From Ginsengibacter hankyongi (GTDB taxonomy: Bacteria > Bacteroidota > Bacteroidia > Chitinophagales > Chitinophagaceae): a DNA stretch of 64,000 nt. The position numbers and the translations under genes were made by a program. Within the stretch, counting starts at the first letter, position 1. Every line of letters starts with the position of its first letter. The notes under the pieces are model-generated. The model made no database searches and was not told where the DNA came from. It saw only the letters and a program-made list of their open reading frames with translations. The stretch is from NCBI RefSeq assembly GCF_008710285.1, contig NZ_VYQF01000001.1, forward strand, positions 372,001-436,000, read 5' to 3'. Positions 1 through 9,035 of the stretch are shown here, in pieces.

Positions 1-2
1 AT

Positions 3-563
3 CTTCATTTTGGAAAGACAGGACATTTTAGAAAAGAAGGAATTGGAGTGCCTCAAAATATTTTTAAAGAAGACCTGCAAAGATTATTTACACAGATTCA
101 ATTTTTTAAACCTTCCGTTTTACTCATTGCGGGAGATATGTTTCACAGTAAGGCTAATAAAGAAATTGATCTTTTTTTAAAATGGAGAAATGATTTGCAT
201 GCAATAGATTTTCATTTAATAAAAGGTAACCATGATGTGCTCCCTGATAAATTTTATGAAGAAGCTGGTATAAAAGTTTCAAAAAAGAAATTATCGGTTA
301 AGAACTTTTGCTTTACACACGATATAAATGAAGAATGTGAAAATGATGATGAAATAACTTTTACTTTTTCGGGGCATATACATCCGGGCATTAAAGTTAA
401 TGGAGTTGGCAAGCAATCATTCATGCTTCCCTGTTTTTATTTTAGTGATACGTATGCGGTGCTCCCGGCGTTTAGTTATTTTACCGGTTTATATAAAATA
501 AAACCTGGCAAAAAAGACAATGTATTTGCGTTGGTTGAAAATAAGGTTATAAAAATGCAGTGA
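3..563 (+). CDS. pdeM: PdeM-type metallophosphoesterase (ligase-associated), 5-prime partial
   Basis: The calcineurin-like metallophosphoesterase fold is shown by LHFGK at the window edge, then GDMFHSK, GNHD and SGHIHPG, which carry the metal-binding Asp, Asn and His residues. Size and motif spacing fit the ligase-associated endonuclease PdeM, which in many bacteria is encoded beside an ATP-dependent DNA ligase, an exonuclease-like protein and a DEAD-box helicase. The frame is open to base 3, so the GTG at 48 is internal; roughly 20-30 N-terminal residues lie outside the window. It converges on the proline dehydrogenase gene with 3 bp between stop codons. The family assignment is fairly secure; the ligase context cannot be seen here. 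Confidence 0.82.
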   Translation, partial: LHFGKTGHFRKEGIGVPQNIFKEDLQRLFTQIQFFKPSVLLIAGDMFHSKANKEIDLFLKWRNDLHAIDFHLIKGNHDVLPDKFYEEAGIKVSKKKLSVKNFCFTHDINEECENDDEITFTFSGHIHPGIKVNGVGKQSFMLPCFYFSDTYAVLPAFSYFTGLYKIKPGKKDNVFALVENKVIKMQ

Positions 564-566
564 TAT

Positions 567-1778
567 TTATTCTGATGACCGGCGCAATAATTCTTGCTTT
601 ATTAATAAGAGCTCGCGCCCGGTTTGCCCGCTTACAGAAGCATTCTCCTGCGCTCTTCTCATGAGATATGGAATTACATCTTTTATGGGCCCGAATGGCA
701 AATATTTGCTCACATAACAACCGGCTTTTGCGAGGTTAAATGAAATATTATCACTCATGCCATACAACTGCGAAAAATGAACACGATCATAATGTAAAGG
801 CAGGCCAAATTTTTCCATTAATTGAGTGGCATATAAATTACTGTATTCGTTATGCGAACCAACTATTATGTAAACACCATTCGAAGGATTAACACAAAAT
901 TCAATTGCGGCATTATAGTCAGCGTCTGTCGCCTGTTTCGTTTCATTTATTGGGGAAGGATAATTTAATAAGGCAGCACGCTCACGTTCTTTATCCATGT
1001 AAGCACCACGCACCAATTTCATTCCCAACTTAAAATTATTTTCTTTCGCAAAGTGGCAGCTATCTTTTACAAATTGCAAACGATCTTTTCTGTAAAGCTG
1101 GGCAGTATTATAAACAACGGTTTTTTCAATGTTATATTTCTGCATCATTTGTATGGTTAATGCATCCACGGGATCCTGTATCCATGTTTCTTCCGCATCA
1201 ACCAGCACCCCAATGTTTTTATTTTTTGCAGTTGAGCAAATTATATCTAGCCTGTTCACAATTCTATTCCACTCTTCTTTTTCATTTTCATTTAATGAAT
1301 CCAACGGAACTATGCCCCGGATAATATCATTATAATTTGAAGCTTCATGTAATTTTTGAAGTAAACCAAAGCGGGCGTAACCAGTGAGTTTCACACTCAT
1401 AAACGGAATATTGCTTTGAGTGGAAGCATATTGAATTGATTGAATGAATATATCTCTTGCCTTGTCAAAATTTTCTTCACCTTCTTTTCCTTCAACTCCA
1501 TAATCGAGGATTACCTGCACATTAAATTTTCCTAATTTATTAGCAACGACAGATGTTTCCTGCAAAGATTCTCCGCCAACAAACTGGCTAAAAATTGTCT
1601 GCCTTATCAAACCCTTAACTGGCAAACCCACTTTAAGCGCCCATGGCGTAAGTTTTAAACCAATATTTACTAACCAGGCTTTTCCCATGGAAGCAAAAAG
1701 GAATTTTGCTTTTTTCAATTCTTTATCGGTTTTATACTCAAAAGCTATTTTGGTATTGTCGAAAGATATGTTTGCCAT
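567..1778 (-). CDS. Proline dehydrogenase (monofunctional)
   Basis: FAD-dependent enzyme oxidising L-proline to delta-1-pyrroline-5-carboxylate, the first step of proline catabolism, passing electrons to quinone. The 403-residue protein has the family TIM-barrel landmarks: VLVDAEET, KLVRGAYMDKE with the conserved Arg and Glu, and a C-terminal PYLMRRAQEN segment for substrate carboxylate binding. There is no aldehyde dehydrogenase domain, so it is not a bifunctional PutA. The reading frame extends upstream to a TTG at 1805, but the ATG at 1778 gives the expected N-terminus. Nearest relatives are the short Bacteroidota PRODH proteins. Confidence 0.93.
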   Translation of the reverse strand: MANISFDNTKIAFEYKTDKELKKAKFLFASMGKAWLVNIGLKLTPWALKVGLPVKGLIRQTIFSQFVGGESLQETSVVANKLGKFNVQVILDYGVEGKEGEENFDKARDIFIQSIQYASTQSNIPFMSVKLTGYARFGLLQKLHEASNYNDIIRGIVPLDSLNENEKEEWNRIVNRLDIICSTAKNKNIGVLVDAEETWIQDPVDALTIQMMQKYNIEKTVVYNTAQLYRKDRLQFVKDSCHFAKENNFKLGMKLVRGAYMDKERERAALLNYPSPINETKQATDADYNAAIEFCVNPSNGVYIIVGSHNEYSNLYATQLMEKFGLPLHYDRVHFSQLYGMSDNISFNLAKAGCYVSKYLPFGPIKDVIPYLMRRAQENASVSGQTGRELLLIKQELLRRSSE

Positions 1779-1858
1779 AATTGAAGGCCGAAATTCCAAA
1801 ATCAAAAACTAATAACCAAATAAATAAGTTGGCAAAAAAAGGCGCTGTTATTTTGGAG

Positions 1859-2659
1859 CTAATTCCCCAGCAACTTTATTACAGCGGCTATATTCTTCTT
1901 TTCGAATAGCCTTATAAGTTTTACAATAAATTTTAGTAGAAAACCATGAGGATTAGCAATGCTGCTTCCTAATTGCTGAATGCTTTCATCTCTTGTGCTG
2001 ATGCAATTTTCATAATCATTAGCTTTCTTCAAACTTAATTCTTTTGCAAACATCCATGCGCCATCTCTTGCAGTGTTTATACTAAATTGAACAAGCATTT
2101 CATCATATTTATAAATATTTAAATTAAGCAACAGCATCAGGGGATTTATTTTAGTAAGACATGCTTCTATATTATCTATCATTGAAGCCAAAATAGAATT
2201 GATGGTGTCAAAATCTTTATGAATATCGTCTATAGAAAAGCCATCCATAACAAGCGCCGTAGCAATACCTAAATCCAGGTTAATATGTGCATTCATTCCT
2301 AACAACAAATGCTGAAGCACCAACGGTTTATTCTGAGCAACTGAATCAAAGGCTATCTTCCAGGACTGAGTTGTGGGCTTACCTGCAATCCATGCATAAA
2401 ATGCGGCCAGGTAACGGTTGGCAAATGTAACGTCCAATCGTTCCATTCTTATGCCATCCTCAAAATCTTTATTAGTAATACAGTCTTTTACTTTACAGGT
2501 AACCTTATGATATAGCACGGCAAAGTAACCAGCGCAGTTATTATTGATTTCGCAATAGGTAATGATTTTCTCAAGTTGATTAATTACTTCATCAATCGTT
2601 GTGGGCAATTGCAATTGCAGCAAATCATTTTTTGTAATTATTTCGGGCGAAGCATTCAT
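1859..2659 (-). CDS. DUF5995 family protein
   Basis: A 266-residue predicted soluble, mostly helical protein without signal peptide. The central stretch RYLAAFYAWIAGKPTTQSW and the following HLLLGMNAHINLDLGIA match what is known of the DUF5995 family, common in Bacteroidota and without an assigned function. The His and Asp residues in GMNAHINLDLG could bind metal, but that is inference. It reads divergently from the thioesterase at 2772 with 112 bp between starts and lies 80 bp upstream of the proline dehydrogenase on the same strand. Confidence 0.8.
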   Translation of the reverse strand: MNASPEIITKNDLLQLQLPTTIDEVINQLEKIITYCEINNNCAGYFAVLYHKVTCKVKDCITNKDFEDGIRMERLDVTFANRYLAAFYAWIAGKPTTQSWKIAFDSVAQNKPLVLQHLLLGMNAHINLDLGIATALVMDGFSIDDIHKDFDTINSILASMIDNIEACLTKINPLMLLLNLNIYKYDEMLVQFSINTARDGAWMFAKELSLKKANDYENCISTRDESIQQLGSSIANPHGFLLKFIVKLIRLFEKKNIAAVIKLLGN

Positions 2660-2771
2660 GCAGATCGCTTTTTGTATTTCCTAAATATAAAACAAAAGAA
2701 GATTTATAGTTGAAAACATTCAAGACTATCATCTTCAACATCCAATCTTATCTTTACAAAAAAAAATTAAG

Positions 2772-3287
2772 ATGAATTCAAAAAAGGCTTCTGAAAGTTT
2801 AGTAGTAATGACAGAGATTGTATTACCAAATGACACGAATACATTTGGAAATCTTATGGGTGGAAGACTGATGTATTGGATGGATATAGCCGCTGCCATT
2901 TCCGGAACAAAACATTGCAACGCTCCTGTAGTAACGGCTTCCGTTGATAATATTTCTTTCACCAACCCAATCAGGCTTGGTAATGTAGTGCACATCGAAG
3001 CAAAAGTAACAAGAGCATTTAACACCAGTATGGAAGTTCATTTAAACGTATGGGGAGAAGATATCATCCAGCAATACCGTTATAAAAGCAATGAGGCGTA
3101 TTATACTTTTGTAGCCCTCGATCCCAACAGCAAGCCCAGGATTGTACCGCATTTGGAACCTGAAACTGAAGATGAGATTTCACTTTTTGAAAGTGCATTA
3201 CGGCGCAGGCAATTAAGATTAATTCTTGGAGGGAAAATGAAACCGGTGGATGCAGTAGAGCTCAAAGCGCTATTTACGCAAAGTTAG
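2772..3287 (+). CDS. Acyl-CoA thioesterase, hotdog fold (YciA/BFIT-like)
   Basis: Predicted hydrolase of acyl-CoA thioesters. The 171-residue protein has one hotdog domain: the loop GNLMGGRLMYWMD contains the conserved Asn, GG pair and catalytic Asp of the acyl-CoA thioester hydrolase branch, followed by ASVDNISFTNPI and the basic IRLGNVVHIEAKV strand. Longer eukaryotic members have two such domains; this is the single-domain bacterial type. It converges on the acyltransferase gene with 13 bp between stops. Substrate chain length cannot be told from sequence. Confidence 0.9.
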   Translation: MNSKKASESLVVMTEIVLPNDTNTFGNLMGGRLMYWMDIAAAISGTKHCNAPVVTASVDNISFTNPIRLGNVVHIEAKVTRAFNTSMEVHLNVWGEDIIQQYRYKSNEAYYTFVALDPNSKPRIVPHLEPETEDEISLFESALRRRQLRLILGGKMKPVDAVELKALFTQS

Positions 3288-3300
3288 TCAGATAGAAATT

Positions 3301-4071
3301 TTACTTATCCAATACCGTTATTAAATGATGCTTGCTTTTCATCATAAATTTTTTGCTCTGTTCAATAGCATCCATCACTTTTTCAAGAATAGTGTCTATA
3401 GTATCTTCATTGGTAAATTGCAGAGGCTCTTTAAAACGAACATTAAGAAGGACACCCCTTTTTTTCAATTTTAATCCTTTTTTATTGAAAGCACGCCAAA
3501 ATCCATTTATTACAACCGGTACTACAATTGGCTTATAATTTTTAATAATAAACGCTGTTCCTTTTCTGCCGGGAGCAAAAGGTGTTGTAGTTCCCTGGGG
3601 AAAAGTTATTACCCAGTTATTTTCAAGGGCCCTTCCAATTTTTCGGGTATCACCGGGGTCAAGCCCACGTCTTACTTCTTTACCTTCTGCTCTCCATGTA
3701 CGCTTTACCGTTATGGCGCCGGCCCACTTAAAAATCCGGCTTATAAAGCTGCTTTTCATTGTTTCTGCGGCCGCAACATAATATACACGGGTAAATGGAT
3801 TTAATAAATAAAAAGGAATACCCAGCCTGTTTTCCTTTCTCCATTTAACTGCACAAAAAATATGAAGGAACATAATTACATCCGCAAAATAGGTTTGATG
3901 GTTGCTTACAAACAACACATTTTTTTTGGGGAGATTTTTGAAATGTTCTGTGCCGGATATGTTGATACTATTTATAATGGCAAACCCCGGATAAGTAATG
4001 ATCCCAACGAAGAAATATACCACCGATTTAACCAAGCGGGTTTGTTTCAAACTATCAAGCCATCTTTTCAT
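3301..4071 (-). CDS. 1-acyl-sn-glycerol-3-phosphate acyltransferase-like protein (PlsC family)
   Basis: Membrane-associated acyltransferase of phospholipid synthesis, probably acylating lysophosphatidate. Motif I reads NHQTYFAD, so the catalytic His and Asp are separated by five residues instead of the textbook four; this form recurs in Bacteroidota. Motif III is FPQGTTTPFAPGRKG, in place of the usual PEGTRS. A hydrophobic N-terminal segment follows MKRWLDSLKQ. The frame continues upstream to a TTG at 4122, but the ATG at 4071 (256 residues) fits better. The exact acceptor is uncertain given the non-canonical motifs. Confidence 0.85.
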   Translation of the reverse strand: MKRWLDSLKQTRLVKSVVYFFVGIITYPGFAIINSINISGTEHFKNLPKKNVLFVSNHQTYFADVIMFLHIFCAVKWRKENRLGIPFYLLNPFTRVYYVAAAETMKSSFISRIFKWAGAITVKRTWRAEGKEVRRGLDPGDTRKIGRALENNWVITFPQGTTTPFAPGRKGTAFIIKNYKPIVVPVVINGFWRAFNKKGLKLKKRGVLLNVRFKEPLQFTNEDTIDTILEKVMDAIEQSKKFMMKSKHHLITVLDK

Positions 4072-4254
4072 CGATATTTTTTTATGAAAAATAAAACACA
4101 ATTTAGGAAAAAACACCACCAAATGATAATACCGCTAAATTCATTTCAGATCAAATGAAAAGTGCCATGTTTTCAACCTGATTTTTTAAAGAATACCGGG
4201 ATGAAAAATTTGATTATAATTTAAGTAAAGTGCCGCCAAATCATTGTATTTTAT

Positions 4255-4262
4255 TAACTTTG
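4255..4262 (+). promoter_or_regulatory. Probable -7 element of the rpsA promoter
   Basis: TAACTTTG matches the Bacteroidota -7 consensus TAnnTTTG and lies about 120 bp before the rpsA start. No TTTG -33 box is visible at the usual 19-20 bp spacing, so only half of the promoter is supported. A start of transcription here would leave a leader of roughly 110 nt. Confidence 0.45.
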
Positions 4263-4384
4263 CAGTCCCAAAATAAAAAAATCTTGGGTAACAAAATACA
4301 AGTAACGAATTTTTAACCAAATGCTGATGAACAGGATCCTGAAACCGGGATGCAGCAACAAAAAAATCACCTGTATAAAATAAT

Positions 4385-6490
4385 ATGGAAGAACAAATAA
4401 AAAATGATCCAAGTCCAGTTGTAAATGCCGGAACTGATGCGGAAATTAAACAGGCAATTGAAGAAATGCCTCAAGGAGGAATTGAAGGGGTTGCTTTCCC
4501 GGATTTCCCTGATGTTGAGTCTGCTCAAGCCGCTAATGAACAGCAGCCCACAGAAGTTGAAATTCAGAAAGAAGCACTTTCCACCCCACATGATGATTTT
4601 GACTGGAGCGTTGATAAGAGAAATGTAACCTCTTATAACAATGAAGAAAGAAAAAAATACGATGAGGTTTACGACAAAACCTTCAAGCAGATCAATGATA
4701 ACGAAATGATTCATGGTACTGTTGTGGGAATGACCAAAACAGACGTTGTTATTAATATTGGTTTTAAAAGTGACGGCCTTATTTCATTGAATGAATTCCG
4801 CGACATGCCGAATCTTAAAGTGGGAGATGAAGTGGAAGTAATGGTTGCAGAAAAAGAAGACAGGGACGGAAATCTTCACTTAAGCCGCAAACAGGCCCGT
4901 ACTACCAGGGCGTGGGAAAGAATTGTTGAGATGCATAAAACAGGCGAAATTGTTACCGGGCTTGTTACCAGTAAAACTAAAGGCGGACTTATTGTTGATG
5001 TTTTTGGTATGGAAACATTTTTACCAGGTTCACAAATTGATGTGAAACCCGTAACTGATTACGATCAGTTTGTAGGTAAAACAATGGAGTTTAAAGTGGT
5101 AAAAATTAATGAAGCAATAAAGAATGCTGTTGTGTCTCACAAAGCGCTTATTGAAAGTGATATTGAACAACAACGTGCTGAAATTATTGGCAAACTTGAG
5201 AAAGGCCAGGTGCTGGAAGGCGTTATTAAAAACATTACAGATTTCGGCGCATTCCTTGATCTTGGCGGCTTAGATGGTCTGTTATACATTACCGATATCA
5301 GCTGGGGACGTATTAATCATCCAAGTGAAGTATTAAAACTTGATCAAAAGTTAAACGTTGTAGTACTTGATTTTGATGATGACAAAAAACGCATCAGCCT
5401 TGGATTAAAACAATTAACTCCTCATCCATGGGATACATTACCAGATACCATTAAAGAAGGCGAAATTGTTAAAGGCAAAGTGGTAAATATTGAAGATTAT
5501 GGAGCGTTCCTTGAAATATTCCCCGGTGTTGAAGGCCTTGTTCACGTAAGTGAAATTACATGGGCTAACACACCTATTAATGCAAAAGAATTCTTTAAGC
5601 TTGGTGATGAATATGAAGCGAAGGTTGTAACCTTAAGTAAGGAAGATCGCAAAATGAGCTTATCTATTAAGCAAATGACTGAAGACCCATGGAATACAAT
5701 TGAAACGCAATATCCTGAAGGCAGCAAGCATAAAGGATTAGTGAAGAACATTACGCCTTATGGGGTATTTGTTGAGCTTTCTCCCGGCATCGGAGGAATG
5801 ATACACATCAGTGACCTTAGCTGGTTAAAACGTTTTAATAACCCCAACGAATACACGAAAGTTGGTAACGAAATCGATGTTATTATAATGAGTATTGATA
5901 AAGAGAACCGCAAACTCCAGTTGGGTCATAAACAAATTGAAGAAGATCCATGGAATTCGCTTGAAGAAACTTTCCCTGTTGGCAGCATCCACGAAGGAAC
6001 TGTTACGAGGAAAGATGATAAAGGAGCAACGGTTCAACTTCCATATGGCCTCGAAGGATTTGCTCCAGCCCGCCATTTGAGAAAAGAAGATGAAACATTT
6101 ATCGGCATAGATGATATCGCCAAATTTATGGTGATTGAATTTGACCGCAACGATAAAAAAATAATTCTTAGCCATAGCCGCATTTGGGAACAAGCGAAAG
6201 CCGATGAAAAAAATGCTGAGATAAAGGAAAAAAGAGCTGAGGTTGAAACAACTAAAAAAGCAGTTAAGAGCATTCAAAGTAAAGTTGAAAAAACTACCCT
6301 GGGAGATCTCGGAGTTTTAGCAGATTTGAAGAAGAAGATGGATGATGAAGGGGAAGCTGCTGCTGAAAAACAAAAAGCTGCTGCTCAGAAAGAAGAAGCT
6401 AAAAAGAAGAAAGCTACTGCTGAAAAGAAAACTGAAGATGTAGAAAAAGAAGCAGGCGATACTGAAAAGGAAGCTGAAGAAAATAAGTAA
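4385..6490 (+). CDS. rpsA: 30S ribosomal protein S1
   Basis: mRNA-binding protein of the 30S subunit needed for translation initiation. The 701 residues contain about 100 acidic N-terminal residues and then six S1/OB-fold repeats (roughly residues 105-600), recognisable by recurring patterns such as GAFLDLGGLDGLLYITDISW and GAFLEIFPGVEGLVHVSEITW. The last ~100 residues are a highly charged Lys/Glu/Ala tail predicted to be coiled coil or disordered. Both extensions make it longer than the 557-residue E. coli protein, as is usual in Bacteroidota. It is transcribed alone and followed at once by a strong terminator. Confidence 0.97.
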   Translation: MEEQIKNDPSPVVNAGTDAEIKQAIEEMPQGGIEGVAFPDFPDVESAQAANEQQPTEVEIQKEALSTPHDDFDWSVDKRNVTSYNNEERKKYDEVYDKTFKQINDNEMIHGTVVGMTKTDVVINIGFKSDGLISLNEFRDMPNLKVGDEVEVMVAEKEDRDGNLHLSRKQARTTRAWERIVEMHKTGEIVTGLVTSKTKGGLIVDVFGMETFLPGSQIDVKPVTDYDQFVGKTMEFKVVKINEAIKNAVVSHKALIESDIEQQRAEIIGKLEKGQVLEGVIKNITDFGAFLDLGGLDGLLYITDISWGRINHPSEVLKLDQKLNVVVLDFDDDKKRISLGLKQLTPHPWDTLPDTIKEGEIVKGKVVNIEDYGAFLEIFPGVEGLVHVSEITWANTPINAKEFFKLGDEYEAKVVTLSKEDRKMSLSIKQMTEDPWNTIETQYPEGSKHKGLVKNITPYGVFVELSPGIGGMIHISDLSWLKRFNNPNEYTKVGNEIDVIIMSIDKENRKLQLGHKQIEEDPWNSLEETFPVGSIHEGTVTRKDDKGATVQLPYGLEGFAPARHLRKEDETFIGIDDIAKFMVIEFDRNDKKIILSHSRIWEQAKADEKNAEIKEKRAEVETTKKAVKSIQSKVEKTTLGDLGVLADLKKKMDDEGEAAAEKQKAAAQKEEAKKKKATAEKKTEDVEKEAGDTEKEAEENK

Positions 6491-6511
6491 GTATTTTTTC
6501 ATTTTTGTTCA

Positions 6512-6542
6512 ATCCCGCTACTCACGTAGCGGGATTTTTTTT
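6512..6542 (+). terminator. Rho-independent terminator of rpsA
   Basis: A 9-bp perfect GC-rich stem (ATCCCGCTA pairing with TAGCGGGAT, six-base loop) runs directly into a T-rich tract, 22 bp after the rpsA stop codon. Confidence 0.93.
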
Positions 6543-6714
6543 GCCCATAATATTCAGGCAATTTATATATGATATATTATGACATATTAAATATCAAAAT
6601 AAACACGCAGTGCAGTGCTATCAAAAGGTGCCGGCTGTTTTACAAAAGCACATTACTGGTACAATTTATGTGCGCTTATTTAAAGAAGTCTTTCACTAAT
6701 TCTATAAGATCTGC

Positions 6715-6807
6715 ATGCCACTAGACAAATCAAAATTAATTACTTATGTATTGATTGGCATTATCTTCTTATGCAGTATAATACTGCTGATATTAATTAT
6801 CATTTAG
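6715..6807 (+). CDS. Possible 30-residue membrane peptide
   Basis: ATG-initiated frame with five polar N-terminal residues (MPLDKSK) followed by an almost unbroken hydrophobic segment up to the stop codon. It would be a single-pass membrane peptide. The frame overlaps the 3-prime end of the flavoprotein gene on the opposite strand by 15 bp. No ribosome binding site is seen, and AT-rich DNA yields such frames by chance, so this is only a candidate. Confidence 0.22.
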   Translation: MPLDKSKLITYVLIGIIFLCSIILLILIII

Positions 6808-8067
6808 AAACATAGTCTCTTCTTTTACTATCCTGCTTATTTCTTTTGCAGCTAAAAAGCCGCTCGTCCACGCATGTTGAAAATTAAAACCCCCGGTTAT
6901 ACCATCAACATCTAAAATTTCACCCGCAAAAAATAGCCCGGGAACAATTTTACTTGCCATAGTATTTGCATTCACCTCATTTAAAGTAATACCACCTGCT
7001 GTAACAAATTCTTCTTTAAAAGTGGTTTTACCATTCACTGTAAATTGTTGTGAGCACAATTGCTTTACCAATAAATTTTGTTGTTTTGAGGGAAGATCAG
7101 CCCATCTTAATTCCGGCTTTATTCCGCATAGATTTAAATGATATTCCCACAATCTTTGTGGAAGGTTAAAAGGATTTTTATTTATTATTTTTTTTGAAGC
7201 CATTTCTAATCTTATAGATTTGAATTTCTCCAAGAGAGAATTTTCATTATAACTACTTACCCAGTTAATTGCAATGGAGAAATGATATTGCAAGGCAGCA
7301 AGTTGTTTGGCAGCAAAAGCAGAAAGTTTTAAAATAGCCGGCCCGCTAAATCCCCAATGTGTAATTAATACAGGGCCTGTTTGCGCTAGTTTGGTTCCAT
7401 TGATTTTAACATGGGCATTTTCTACAGAAATGCCCATAAGCTCAGTAATCGGATTTTTTGAAACATTAAATGTAAACAAAGATGGATAGGGTTTTTCAAA
7501 GGTATGTCCAAGATGTGCTATCCATTTATATTGATCTTCTTTTTGATAACCGCCACACGCTATACAAATAAAATTGGATCGTAGAATAAAATCATCTTTA
7601 AAAAATAATTGGAATGAATTTATATGATCGCCAGAAGGATTTTTTTCAATTTTTACAACTTCACGATTCATTAAAATTTGAACGTTGTATTTATTAGCTT
7701 CATTCAATAAACAATTAATAATTGTTTCTGAGGAATTGCTTTCAGGAAACATTCTTCCATCGTCTTCGGTCTTCAATTTCACATTTCGCTTTTGAAACCA
7801 CTCAATTGTGTCAGTTGTAAAAAAATGATGAAAGGCCTGTTTTAAAAATTTTTCTCCGCGGGGATATTTCTTAATCATTTCTGCAATGCTAAAACAGCCG
7901 TGCGTAACATTACACCTTCCGCCGCCGCTTACTTTTACTTTGCTTAAAAGTCTATTTGTCTTTTCTACAATGATTACTTCAAGATTATTATTTTGAGATG
8001 CCGCATTTACAGCACAGAAAAAACCAGCAGCGCCGCCACCAATAACAATGAGTCTTTTCTTCTGCAT
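6793..8067 (-). CDS. HI0933/YhiN family NAD(P)/FAD-dependent oxidoreductase
   Basis: Predicted flavoprotein of the HI0933 (YhiN, BaiN-like) family. The N-terminus LIVIGGGAAGFFCAVNAA is a Rossmann dinucleotide-binding motif, followed by the family-specific SGGGRCNVTH; the C-terminal PGLFFAGEILDVDGITGGF closes the FAD site. Length (424 residues) is normal. Characterised relatives include a reductase implicated in bile acid dehydroxylation, but for most members the substrate is unknown. It follows map on the same strand after a 103-bp gap and may be the last gene read from the ribosomal cluster. Confidence 0.9.
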   Translation of the reverse strand: MQKKRLIVIGGGAAGFFCAVNAASQNNNLEVIIVEKTNRLLSKVKVSGGGRCNVTHGCFSIAEMIKKYPRGEKFLKQAFHHFFTTDTIEWFQKRNVKLKTEDDGRMFPESNSSETIINCLLNEANKYNVQILMNREVVKIEKNPSGDHINSFQLFFKDDFILRSNFICIACGGYQKEDQYKWIAHLGHTFEKPYPSLFTFNVSKNPITELMGISVENAHVKINGTKLAQTGPVLITHWGFSGPAILKLSAFAAKQLAALQYHFSIAINWVSSYNENSLLEKFKSIRLEMASKKIINKNPFNLPQRLWEYHLNLCGIKPELRWADLPSKQQNLLVKQLCSQQFTVNGKTTFKEEFVTAGGITLNEVNANTMASKIVPGLFFAGEILDVDGITGGFNFQHAWTSGFLAAKEISRIVKEETMFLNDN

Positions 8068-8170
8068 TATTTATTTATTGAAAGCAAAGTAAAAGAATGC
8101 AATCTTTAAAGAGAAAATAAATTATATGTAAATAAATGAAGGGCTAAAATATGTTGTTGGCGATCCTCTT

Positions 8171-8974
8171 CTAATAATAATCAGAGCACAAATTTGGATT
8201 GGCCTTTTCGGCAATTTCAATTGCTTCAAAAGAAGAGAGTATATCGGCTTTATCTTTTTTTACGCAAACTGTATGTTCATAATGTGCTGATGGTTTTCCA
8301 TCTTTTGTACGCACGGTCCATCCGTCTTTGTCATTATAAACATATCGCTTACCAAGATTGATCATTGGTTCAATTGCAATTACCAGGCCTTCCTGGAGTT
8401 TAGTACCACTGCCACGCTTACCATAGTTGGGAACCTGCGGATCTTCATGAAGGTCTTTGCCAAGACCATGACCAACCAATTCACGCACTACTCCATAACC
8501 GTTCTTCCGCTCTGTGTATTCCTGTATCGCAAATGAAATATCTCCCACACGATTTCCTGCAATTGCCTTTTCAATTCCTTTATATAAAGATTCTTTAGTA
8601 ATACGCATGAGCTTCTTTGTTTCATCCTTTACGTTTACTAACGCGAACGTATATGCGCTATCTCCATGAAATCCATTTTTAAACGCTCCTACATCAACTG
8701 ATATAACGTCATCTTCTTTAAGTTCATTACCGGTAGGAAATCCGTGTACTACCGCATCGTTGACTGACATACAACAGGCATACGGAAAACCATGATAATT
8801 TTTAAAGGATGGAATTGCTCCGTGATCACGAATAAATTCTTCCGCAAGGTTATTTAGATACAAAGTAGAAACGCCGGGCTTAATATGCTTTGCGATCTCA
8901 GCAATAGAGCTATTTACAAGCAAGCAGCTTTGCCTGATCAGTTCAACCTCTTCCTTTGTTTTGTAGATAATCAT
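8171..8974 (-). CDS. map: Type I methionine aminopeptidase
   Basis: Removes the initiator methionine from nascent proteins. All five metal ligands are visible: the two Asp residues in DVGAFKNGFHGDSAYT, His in GHGLGKDLHEDP, Glu in AIEPMI and Glu in HYEHTVCV; the substrate-binding His lies in KNYHGFPY. At 267 residues it is a short type I enzyme without zinc-finger extension. It sits at the end of the ribosomal cluster, 61 bp after secY, but a terminator-like hairpin ends only a few bases before its ATG. Confidence 0.96.
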   Translation of the reverse strand: MIIYKTKEEVELIRQSCLLVNSSIAEIAKHIKPGVSTLYLNNLAEEFIRDHGAIPSFKNYHGFPYACCMSVNDAVVHGFPTGNELKEDDVISVDVGAFKNGFHGDSAYTFALVNVKDETKKLMRITKESLYKGIEKAIAGNRVGDISFAIQEYTERKNGYGVVRELVGHGLGKDLHEDPQVPNYGKRGSGTKLQEGLVIAIEPMINLGKRYVYNDKDGWTVRTKDGKPSAHYEHTVCVKKDKADILSSFEAIEIAEKANPNLCSDYY

Positions 8975-8980
8975 AATATT

Positions 8981-9009
8981 AAAAAAAACCCTGACATTAA
9001 AGGCCAGGG
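8981..9009 (-). terminator. Terminator or attenuator between secY and map
   Basis: On the minus strand CCCTG, an 11-base loop and CAGGG lead straight into eight T residues, 27 bp after the secY stop and 6 bp before the map ATG. The stem is short (5 bp, 6 with an adjacent A-T closure unlikely), so termination may be partial. Confidence 0.6.
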
Positions 9010-9035
9010 ATATAAATTAAATCAGTAAAAAATTA

